Origin: an uncultured Lachnoanaerobaculum sp.
GTDB taxonomy: Bacteria; Bacillota; Clostridia; Lachnospirales; Lachnospiraceae
Assembly: GCA_916720285.1 (NCBI GenBank)
Contig: CAKAQP010000042.1
Span: forward strand, 1-13,779
DNA length: 13,779 nt
Direction of reading: 5' to 3'
The number at the start of each line of letters is the position of its first letter. Within the stretch, counting starts at the first letter, position 1. This document shows, piece by piece, positions 7,246 through 13,779 of the stretch. The notes beneath the pieces were generated by a model. That model ran no database searches. It had not been told where the DNA came from and saw only the letters and a program-made list of their open reading frames with translations. A program made the position numbers and the translations under genes.

Positions 7246-8142
7246 TTATAAATCCTTTGGATTGTAACCGAAGTTTTTCATCTGTACATCGGAATCTCTC
7301 CACTTAGGTCTGACCTTTACCCAAAGCTTCAGATTCACTCTGCTCTCAAGCAGACCTTCTATATCTTTTCTGGCTGCAGTACCGATTCTCTTCAGCATAC
7401 TGCCTCCCTTTCCTATGATAATTCCCTTATGTGAGTCTTTCTCACATACTATAGCGGCCTCGATATCCACCATATCTCCCGAGTCTCTGTAGTTAAATGT
7501 ATCTATCTCCACAGCTATACCGTGAGGTATCTCCTCCTGCAAGAATCTCAGTGCCTTTTCTCTTATAAGCTCTGCCGCTATCTGCTTTATGGGCTGGTCT
7601 GTGACCGTATCCTCATCATAATACATAGGACCTTCTGAAAGATATTTAAATATAATATCAAGAAGCTTATCCGTATTTGTTCCCTTAAGTGCTGATACCG
7701 GCACCACTTCGGCAAACTGCATTCTTGATGAGTACTTGGCTATTACTTCAAGCATATCTTCCTTTTGCTTCAGAGAATCCATTTTATTGATGGCGAGTAT
7801 TACAGGTATATTCACACTTGATAAAATCTCGAAGATATGCTCATCGCCTTCACCTATAAATGTACTCGGTTCTACAAGCCAGAGAACCATATCCACATCT
7901 CTTAAAGTTCTTGTAGATACCTTTACCATATATTCTCCAAGCTTATTTTTAGCTTTATGTATACCCGGAGTGTCAAGGAATACTATCTGACCTCTTTCGT
8001 CTGTAAATACTGTCTGTATTCTGTTTCTTGTAGTCTGCGGCTTATTTGATGTTATAGCTATCTTTTGTCCTATCAGCGTATTCATCAATGTTGATTTTCC
8101 TACATTCGGTCTCCCTATAAGGGCAACAAATCCTGATTTCAT
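7246..8142 (-). CDS. era: Era, ribosome assembly GTPase
   Basis: Era binds GTP and the 3' end of 16S rRNA and is required for 30S subunit maturation. Counted from the ATG at 8142 it has 298 residues. GTPase motifs: G1 GRPNVGKST (10-18), G2 region KPQTTRN (34-40), G3 DTPG (57-60), G4 NKMD (119-122) and G5 SALKG (150-154). The C-terminal KH domain carries IIIGKGGSMLKRIG (241-254), and the C-terminus has the typical KVRPKWR. A TTG at 8157 would extend the protein by five residues and overlap the upstream peptidase gene by 4 nt. The ATG at 8142 gives the family start MKSGFVALIGRPN and has GGAG 5 nt upstream, so it is preferred. It lies 11 nt after the peptidase stop and 1 nt before recO, a common Era-RecO arrangement in Firmicutes. 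Confidence 0.97.
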   Translation of the reverse strand: MKSGFVALIGRPNVGKSTLMNTLIGQKIAITSNKPQTTRNRIQTVFTDERGQIVFLDTPGIHKAKNKLGEYMVKVSTRTLRDVDMVLWLVEPSTFIGEGDEHIFEILSSVNIPVILAINKMDSLKQKEDMLEVIAKYSSRMQFAEVVPVSALKGTNTDKLLDIIFKYLSEGPMYYDEDTVTDQPIKQIAAELIREKALRFLQEEIPHGIAVEIDTFNYRDSGDMVDIEAAIVCEKDSHKGIIIGKGGSMLKRIGTAARKDIEGLLESRVNLKLWVKVRPKWRDSDVQMKNFGYNPKDL

Positions 8143-8153
8143 ATATTCTCCTA

Positions 8154-11126
8154 TCAATCCTTATAAAGATGCTTTACCTCTTTAAAGAGCTCCTTATCCT
8201 TTTCTATCAAATCCTCATTACCGATAGCACAAATAAGTTTGTCTGAAAGCACAGCCTCAAGTAGTGGTACCAAAGCTCTGATATCTTCCTCACTTGTATT
8301 TAGAACTTCTTCTCTTTCCTTTACAAGATCCTCATATCTAACTTTTGAGTAATATGAGCTTAGTCCCTTTAATCCTTCTCTTGAAGGTGTCAGAGGTGTG
8401 TCAAGTTCGCTTATAGCACCTATTACGGACTTTGTCATCTCTCTGTCATTTGCCGTAAAGTTTTTCACATAGTCCACTATGCCCTCATATACCTTGTTTG
8501 TATTTGATACATTAGGATCTCTGTATGAAACAAAACCTGAGTTTCCGCTTCTTCCAAAGATAGCGCTGCATCCGTATGCGCCGCCCTTTACTCTGATATT
8601 GTTCCACAGATAGTCATAACTTAAAAGCACCTTCAGTACTCTTAAAACTCCTGTATATTTAAATCCGTGATTCACAAAATTTCCGAATCTTGCAACATAG
8701 TTTACCATTGAAGGTGTTACAAATCCCTCATTTTTGATTTCTGTTTTTAATACAGCCTTTTTTGGCTTTGTGCCTTCTTTGAAAAGACTGTCTGTAAGAC
8801 TTTCTATTCCGTTAAATGCATTCTTATATCCCTTTTCATCACATATGGTATGTATCAAAAGATTATCCGCACTAAATACTGTTTTTGAGAGTCTTGAGAG
8901 GTTTTCATAAACTCTGTCAAAGTCTTTTTCAATATCTATATTTTCAAGGAAGTTAAGATAAGCGATACCCTTTGTCAAATCGTTAAATAAAAGTTCCTTT
9001 GATATATAAGATCCCGCTCTTGTAAGTGCACTCATATGACCTGATGAAACTAATCTGTCCTTACCTGCCTTTACCTCTGCAATTATATCCTTAACTCTCT
9101 TCTTATCCTCAAGCTTTGACATTGTGAGTACTTCAGCCACATTTGAATAGAGCCATGATTCTTTGCCATACAATATTTTTGCATTTACACTGAATGCAAA
9201 GGTAAAGTCTATAGGATTTGCATCGGTTGCAAATGCCTCAATAACATATCCGACTCCACCTGAATTTAAATTTACATTTGTGGAAAGTGCCGCATAGCTT
9301 TGTTTCTTTGTATCTATATAGCCCAATATTTCCTTTAAAAGTGCCAGATACTTAAGTTCTTCTTCATTTGCAAAGTCAATATTGAAGATAAACTTCATAT
9401 AATTGATTCCCGATGTAAATACTTTTGAGTGAATTACAGGTATTTCTTTTCCCGAAGCCTTTATACTCTTTTCTTCATACTCGGGCATCTTCACTTCCCT
9501 GCTGATATCATCTCTGCTAAGTAAAGGAATCTTTAAAAGGTCCTCTTCACTTGAAGGCTCCGACTGATACTTTTTAAGTGCCAAAGTATCATCATATATC
9601 TTCTTTATCTCTTCTTTTGACAATGTATCTTTGAATGCTTTAAGCTTTGCCTTAAGTTCCGCATCCTTCTTTGTGGTAAGACCTTTTTTAGGTGTCATGG
9701 TAACTATAGCCGTATTCTTGTTATCAAGAAGATAATTCTTTATCAGATTTTCAAAATAATTATTATCTATCTCTTCTCTGAGAGTTTTGAAAATATTTTC
9801 AAATCTTAAATGTATTGTAGGGTCCGCATCGTAAAGCCATGAATCAAAACTTGAAAGTCCGTACATAAGCCCCTTAGGATATGAACCGTAGTCAGCCTCT
9901 CTTGCTTTAAATTCAAATACATTTATAGCGGCCTTTATAGTCTCTTTATCAATTCCTTCATCTGCAAGCTTTCTTAAAGTACCCTCTATAACAGCCAAAA
10001 ACTCAGGCTTTCTGTCAAGATTTGTATTCTTTGAAGTTACGGTGAAATATGGCATAGAGATTCCGTTTGCATATCCGCCGAATACATCCTCTCCTATGCC
10101 CGCATCAATAAGTGCATCAGTAAGATATGCTCCCGGTGCATCTATAAGTACATACTCAAGTATATGAAATCCCATAGAAACGACCGGATCAAGCTCTCCG
10201 CCCACCAATGTATTCCATGAAAGATATGTGGCATTTTCCTCACCCTGAGCCTCTGTAATAGGATATTCAAAGTTTGCTTCCTTTACACTTTCAAGCTCTT
10301 TTACTTCCTCTATCTTAGAATCCACCTCTCTGTATTCAAACTTATCAAGGTATTCTCTGTCTATCCACTCAAGTTTTTTTGCCATATCCATATCTCCGTA
10401 GAGATAAATATATGAATTTGACGGATGGTAATACTTTGAGTGCATATCAAGGAAATTCTCATATGTAAGTGTAGGAATAAAGTCAGGATCACCACCGGAT
10501 TCCTCACCGTAAGAATGTCCTTCAAACAACACCTTTGTTATTGACCTTTCCAGTACACTGTCGGCAGATGAAAAAGCACCCTTCATCTCATTGTATACTA
10601 CACCGTTTAAAATAATATCTCCGTTTTCATCAGGATTACCCTTCTCATCCACTACTTCATAATGCCAGCCTTCCTGCTTAAATATCTTCTCCTCATTGTA
10701 TACATTAGGATAAAATACCGCATCCAGATAAACTTCCATAAGATTGTCAAAGTCCTTATCATTGCAGGATGCAACCGGATAAACCGTCTTGTCTGGATAT
10801 GTAATTGCATTTAAAAATGTGTTCAATGAACCCTTTACAAGTTCTACAAACGGATCCTTTGCAGGAAATTTCTTTGAACCGCAAAGTACGGAATGCTCCA
10901 AAATATGGGCAACTCCTGTAGAATCCTTTGAAGGTGTTCTGAATCCTATCGTAAATACCTTATTGTCATCATCTGAAAGTAAGGTGAAAACTCTTGCCTT
11001 TGTCTTTTTATGTTCAAGAACAACCGCTTTTGCACTGATTTCTTCGATATCCGATATATCTTTGATCTCATATGCCGACAATTCTTTTATATGTTTTAAC
11101 TCTTCATCAATATTATAATTTTTCAA
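8154..11126 (-). CDS. M16C (presequence protease-like) zinc metallopeptidase
   Basis: The 990-residue protein is a full-length insulinase-family peptidase of the PreP/Cym1 type, which degrades short unfolded peptides inside a closed chamber. The inverted zinc motif is HILEH (His74, Glu77 as base, His78), followed by the PreP-like SVLCGSKKFP. Glu180 in VVYNEMKGAFS is the likely third zinc ligand. GSLNTFLNAITYPDKTVYPV (99-118) is also typical. The M16C-associated middle domain and a second, catalytically inactive M16 half make up the rest. There is no signal peptide, so it is probably cytosolic. The start is TTG at 11126, 6 nt after AAGGAGG, with no nearby in-frame ATG. It lies 21 nt from the upstream gene and 11 nt from era. 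Bacterial substrates are uncertain; recycling of peptides is an inference from the family. Confidence 0.92.
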   Translation of the reverse strand: MKNYNIDEELKHIKELSAYEIKDISDIEEISAKAVVLEHKKTKARVFTLLSDDDNKVFTIGFRTPSKDSTGVAHILEHSVLCGSKKFPAKDPFVELVKGSLNTFLNAITYPDKTVYPVASCNDKDFDNLMEVYLDAVFYPNVYNEEKIFKQEGWHYEVVDEKGNPDENGDIILNGVVYNEMKGAFSSADSVLERSITKVLFEGHSYGEESGGDPDFIPTLTYENFLDMHSKYYHPSNSYIYLYGDMDMAKKLEWIDREYLDKFEYREVDSKIEEVKELESVKEANFEYPITEAQGEENATYLSWNTLVGGELDPVVSMGFHILEYVLIDAPGAYLTDALIDAGIGEDVFGGYANGISMPYFTVTSKNTNLDRKPEFLAVIEGTLRKLADEGIDKETIKAAINVFEFKAREADYGSYPKGLMYGLSSFDSWLYDADPTIHLRFENIFKTLREEIDNNYFENLIKNYLLDNKNTAIVTMTPKKGLTTKKDAELKAKLKAFKDTLSKEEIKKIYDDTLALKKYQSEPSSEEDLLKIPLLSRDDISREVKMPEYEEKSIKASGKEIPVIHSKVFTSGINYMKFIFNIDFANEEELKYLALLKEILGYIDTKKQSYAALSTNVNLNSGGVGYVIEAFATDANPIDFTFAFSVNAKILYGKESWLYSNVAEVLTMSKLEDKKRVKDIIAEVKAGKDRLVSSGHMSALTRAGSYISKELLFNDLTKGIAYLNFLENIDIEKDFDRVYENLSRLSKTVFSADNLLIHTICDEKGYKNAFNGIESLTDSLFKEGTKPKKAVLKTEIKNEGFVTPSMVNYVARFGNFVNHGFKYTGVLRVLKVLLSYDYLWNNIRVKGGAYGCSAIFGRSGNSGFVSYRDPNVSNTNKVYEGIVDYVKNFTANDREMTKSVIGAISELDTPLTPSREGLKGLSSYYSKVRYEDLVKEREEVLNTSEEDIRALVPLLEAVLSDKLICAIGNEDLIEKDKELFKEVKHLYKD

Positions 11127-11147
11127 TATCTGCCTCCTTAGTAAAAT

Positions 11148-11954
11148 TTAAATGTATCCTAAAAACTTGTACTTCAAAATTGCAAATGTTTCTCTCACCA
11201 ACATATGTAAATAAAGAATATTACCGGACTTTGCACTTATAGGCGAAACTTGTGTATATCCAAGCTTTTTTGCCACCTGCATAGCTCTGAATATATGAAA
11301 ATCATTTGTCAAAATACCTATGGTCTCCGGTCTTGCTTCCACAACTTCAACCGGCCCGATATCGTTTCTGATTATAAAATCCGTATTTATCTTCATCTCT
11401 TCATTGTACTTATCCATAAGGGCTTTTGAATATATAAGATTTTCTCTTGTATTATGTGACTCAACTTCTACAAGAATATTATCTCTGTCAATGCCTCTTT
11501 CTATAAGATAATCCGCCATTTCAAGTGATTCAATTTTTCCGTTTTTTTGCATTCCACCGCTTATAACAATAATTGTGCCGGGATTTTCACTTATATAATC
11601 TATAGCTTTTTCAAGTCTGTATATGCAGTCACTTTCTTTCTTATCAAAATCTGTCTTGGCACCAAGTATTACTAAAAAATCTAATGATTTTTTATCACCT
11701 TTGGGCACCGAAAGTCTTATTACAACTACTGTTATAACAAAAATAAGAATTCCAAGAGTCGCCAAAGTACAGACAGATACCACAGACCACAATGGAATTC
11801 TCTTATTTAGATAAAGTTTGATAAGTTTACCCAGGGCAAAAAATACAAATGCAAATACATACCATATGTAATTTTGCAATTCCAAAAAGCCTGCCATAAA
11901 AATAACTACAGTCCCGTATATCCCGCATAATATTCCAAGTATAAATAAAAGCAT
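11148..11954 (-). CDS. YdcF/SanA-family (DUF218) membrane protein
   Basis: The 268-residue protein has three predicted membrane segments near the N-terminus (about residues 3-22, 27-47 and 55-80), followed by a DUF218 domain. Family motifs are LVILGA (94-99), SGG (132-134), SHNTREN (166-172) and ILTNDFHIFRA (214-224). Acidic, His and Asn residues in these motifs line a pocket in YdcF-type proteins. Members such as E. coli SanA and ElyC are linked to envelope integrity and peptidoglycan or lipid-carrier metabolism, but the biochemical activity is not settled. The three-segment N-terminus would put the DUF218 domain outside the membrane, in keeping with an envelope role. The ATG follows GGAGG closely, 14 nt after the U32 gene, within the operon. 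No specific function can be assigned. Confidence 0.85.
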   Translation of the reverse strand: MLLFILGILCGIYGTVVIFMAGFLELQNYIWYVFAFVFFALGKLIKLYLNKRIPLWSVVSVCTLATLGILIFVITVVVIRLSVPKGDKKSLDFLVILGAKTDFDKKESDCIYRLEKAIDYISENPGTIIVISGGMQKNGKIESLEMADYLIERGIDRDNILVEVESHNTRENLIYSKALMDKYNEEMKINTDFIIRNDIGPVEVVEARPETIGILTNDFHIFRAMQVAKKLGYTQVSPISAKSGNILYLHMLVRETFAILKYKFLGYI

Positions 11955-11968
11955 TATACCTCCACTAC

Positions 11969-13204
11969 TTATCTTTCGGGATTATAAATACGTAATATAT
12001 CTCCTTCTTCAGCTACCTGTTTGTCAAATGTCACTTTCAAAAGTTGCAAAGGGTGTGGAGCACTCTCCATCTTCTCATCCTTTTCATCTTCAATAGACTC
12101 AACACATAAAGCTATATTTTCACCGTTCTTTTTCATAATCTCAATGTTGTCTCCAACAAAGAATCTGTTCTTTTGGTTGAATATCGCTCTACCCTTTTCA
12201 TCCACCTCATTTACAGTTCCTATATAAATATAATTTTTTACATAAGTATTGCTGTCATAAATCTGTGTATCACTGTCCGGCTTTCCGAAGAAAAATCCGG
12301 TGGTAAACTCTCTGTAGGTACACTTTCCTATCTCTGATTTATACCATTCAAGGTTTTCTTTAAAGGTCTCAGGCGATTTTAAATAATCATCTATAGCCTT
12401 TCTGTATGTTCTTGCCACAGTTGCAACATAGAGTGCGGTCTTCATTCTGCCCTCTATCTTAAAGCTGTCTATACCGGCCTCTATAAGTTCCGGAATATAC
12501 TCAATCATACAGAGATCTTTTGAATTGAAGATATATGTTCCTCTCTCGTTTTCATAAACCGGCATATACTCTCCCGGTCTTTTTTCCTCTACTACGGAAT
12601 ATTTCCATCTGCAGGAATGAGTACATTCTCCACGGTTGGCATCTTTACCTGTAAAGAAATTGCTGAGCAAACATCTGCCGGAGTATGACATACACATAGC
12701 TCCATGTACAAATGTCTCTATCTCCATCTCCTCAGGGATATTGTCTCTGATCTTTTTTATCTCCTCAAGTGAAAGCTCTCTGGCTGTAACAACTCTTGTG
12801 GCTCCAAGCTTCCACCAAAAAAGGTAGGTAGCATAGTTTGTATTGTTTGCCTGTGTTGATATATGTATTTCCACTTCGGGCCAGACTTCCTTTGCCACTG
12901 TAAATATTCCCGGATCCGATATTATAAGAGCATCAGGACCTATGTCTTTTAATTCCTCAAAATAGCCTCTTGCCGCATCCAAGTCATCATTATGTCCAAG
13001 GATATTGGCCGTCACATAGACCTTTTTGCCTCTTTCATGTGCATATTCTATTCCGGCCTTCATATCCTCTTTTGTAAAATTCTTTGCCTTCGCTCTCAGG
13101 CTGAAAAACTCACCGCCTATATATACCGCATCGGCACCGTAATCTATTGCAACCTTAAGGTTTTCAAGATTACCTGCCGGTATTAAAAGTTCTAAATCTC
13201 TCAA
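11969..13204 (-). CDS. trhP: U32 family protein, probable tRNA uridine-34 hydroxylase TrhP
   Basis: U32 proteins of the TrhP type (E. coli YegQ, Bacillus YrrN/YrrO) hydroxylate wobble uridine 34 of tRNA to ho5U in a prephenate-dependent reaction. They are often still labelled collagenase-like peptidases. Numbered from the TTG at 13204 (411 residues), the N-terminal barrel begins ELLIPAGN. The U32 signature is ETFVHGAMCMSYSGRCLLS (163-181). Cys171, Cys178, Cys194 and Cys198 form the set that binds an Fe-S cluster in studied U32 proteins. A C-terminal beta domain follows from about residue 320. I prefer the TTG because AGGAGG (13214-13209) sits just upstream and the N-terminus then matches the family; an ATG at 13237 adds 11 unfamiliar residues inside the upstream gene. 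Only 1 nt separates it from the methyltransferase, its presumed partner. Other U32 activities (for example on rRNA) cannot be excluded. Confidence 0.8.
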   Translation of the reverse strand: MRDLELLIPAGNLENLKVAIDYGADAVYIGGEFFSLRAKAKNFTKEDMKAGIEYAHERGKKVYVTANILGHNDDLDAARGYFEELKDIGPDALIISDPGIFTVAKEVWPEVEIHISTQANNTNYATYLFWWKLGATRVVTARELSLEEIKKIRDNIPEEMEIETFVHGAMCMSYSGRCLLSNFFTGKDANRGECTHSCRWKYSVVEEKRPGEYMPVYENERGTYIFNSKDLCMIEYIPELIEAGIDSFKIEGRMKTALYVATVARTYRKAIDDYLKSPETFKENLEWYKSEIGKCTYREFTTGFFFGKPDSDTQIYDSNTYVKNYIYIGTVNEVDEKGRAIFNQKNRFFVGDNIEIMKKNGENIALCVESIEDEKDEKMESAPHPLQLLKVTFDKQVAEEGDILRIYNPER

Positions 13205-13205
13205 T

Positions 13206-13779
13206 TTACCTCCTACTTCTGCTAAGTAAAACTCCATCTCCTATTGAAAATATCCATGACTCCAAATCTTCATCATGTAAAAGAAGATAAATATAATCTC
13301 TCATTCTCTTATGTATGGTCTTATCTCTTTTTCTTATTGCAAAGGAAGACTCTAACAAGTCTCCCTCCTGCAAACAATTATCCGAAAAAATTATTCCCTT
13401 ATCCTTCAAAAGAGCTTTTACCGTCGGCAACCAGGTAATATACTGTGCCTTGGCCGCATCCATGAAAATAAAATCAAATTTTTTATTTTCATTTACAAGC
13501 CTTTCCAGTATTTCCCCGGCATCGCCCTCAATGATTTTCGCTCTGTCTTCCAGATTCGCATACTTAATATTTTTTTTAGCTTCTTCCACTCTCTCAGGCA
13601 TTTTTTCAACAGTTACTATATCCGCACCGGAGTTTTCCAGCATAACTATAGCGGAATACCCGACAGCACAACCTATCTCCAAAATCGACTTGGGATTTTG
13701 CATCTTCAAAACAAATTTCAAAAGATTTTCAGTATCTCTTTTTATTATAGGAATATAGTTTTCCTTTGCAACAGACCTT
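13206..13779 (-). CDS. trmR: O-methyltransferase, probable TrmR (5' end outside window)
   Basis: The reading frame is open to the right edge, so the N-terminus is missing. Residues immediately before the TTG at 13721 (ENYIPIIKRDTENLL) match the family, so that codon is internal. This is a class I SAM-dependent O-methyltransferase of the metal-dependent family 3. Motifs visible: SILEIGCAVGYSA (SAM loop), VTVEKMPERV (acidic residue for the ribose), IEGDAGEIL, FDFIFMDAAKAQY (metal-binding Asp), FSDNCLQEG (Asp-Asn) and the terminal IGDGVLLS. Bacillus subtilis YrrM (TrmR), which converts ho5U34 to mo5U34 in tRNA, belongs to this family and is likewise next to U32 genes. That context supports the TrmR call. 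A small-molecule methyltransferase is the alternative. The stop is 1 nt before the U32 start. Confidence 0.75.
   Translation of the reverse strand, partial: RSVAKENYIPIIKRDTENLLKFVLKMQNPKSILEIGCAVGYSAIVMLENSGADIVTVEKMPERVEEAKKNIKYANLEDRAKIIEGDAGEILERLVNENKKFDFIFMDAAKAQYITWLPTVKALLKDKGIIFSDNCLQEGDLLESSFAIRKRDKTIHKRMRDYIYLLLHDEDLESWIFSIGDGVLLSRSRR

Noticed and set aside
8143..8157. TTG start at 8157 giving an ATGA-like overlap of era with the peptidase gene
   Set aside because: The ATG at 8142 has GGAG at 5 nt and gives the conserved Era N-terminus; the TTG has no comparable ribosome binding site.
11969..13204. Annotation of the U32 gene as a secreted collagenase
   Set aside because: There is no signal peptide. 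The four-cysteine pattern and the neighbouring TrmR-like methyltransferase fit the RNA hydroxylase branch better.
13205..13237. ATG at 13237 as the U32 start
   Set aside because: GGAG directly abuts this ATG with no spacing, and the extra 11 residues do not fit the family. The TTG at 13204 gives a family-like N-terminus with AGGAGG just upstream, although its 4-nt spacing is short.
13315..13758. A 147-codon open frame on the plus strand at the right edge
   Set aside because: It is antisense to the methyltransferase, which has all family motifs. The translation is Ser/Phe/Ile-rich, as expected of a shadow frame.
1..13779. CRISPR array, toxin-antitoxin pair, defence system, prophage or novel gene cluster
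   Set aside because: I saw no regularly spaced repeats and no unassigned genes. Intergenic space is below 200 bp everywhere, and every long frame is accounted for by a known family.

Overview
All recognisable genes lie on the minus strand, so the window reads right to left. The DNA is AT-rich, gene spacing is tight, and Shine-Dalgarno sequences are strong (AGGAGG, AAGGAGG). The SufCBDSU gene order, the SufU scaffold, the Era-RecO pair, a PreP-like M16C peptidase and a clostridial-type glutamate dehydrogenase together point to an anaerobic low-GC Firmicute, most likely a Lachnospiraceae (Clostridia). I cannot name the genus. The content is essentially housekeeping. I see no tRNA or rRNA gene, CRISPR array, complete mobile element or defence system.

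Layout in the direction of transcription. (1) A six-gene operon runs from beyond the right edge to about 6600: a class I O-methyltransferase (5' end cut off by the window), a U32 protein, a YdcF/SanA-type membrane protein, an M16C metallopeptidase, Era and RecO. The gaps are 1, 14, 21, 11 and 1 nt, and a hairpin terminator at 6523-6553 closes the unit. (2) gdhA (6425-5091) stands alone between that terminator and its own at 5034-5057. (3) The suf operon, sufC-sufB-sufD-sufS-sufU (4914-67), has every gene overlapping the next by 1 or 8 nt. It is driven by a good sigma-A-type promoter directly behind the gdhA terminator. The last 50 bases at the left edge hold a short imperfect hairpin that may be the end of an insertion sequence or a terminator.

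How they work together. SufS takes sulfur from cysteine, SufU receives and transfers it, and the SufBCD ATPase scaffold builds Fe-S clusters. The first two genes of the right-hand operon resemble Bacillus subtilis TrmR (YrrM) and TrhP (YrrN/YrrO), which hydroxylate and then methylate wobble uridine 34 of tRNA (ho5U to mo5U). The U32 protein carries four cysteines suited to an Fe-S cluster, so it may be a client of the Suf system. Era (ribosome assembly) and RecO (recombinational repair) follow in the same transcript. GdhA links ammonium assimilation to 2-oxoglutarate.

The most interesting parts are regulatory or structural: the repeat-rich suf promoter, a RecO without its zinc-binding cysteines, the tRNA-modification pair, and several genes with TTG or GTG starts. 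No previously undescribed system is evident.
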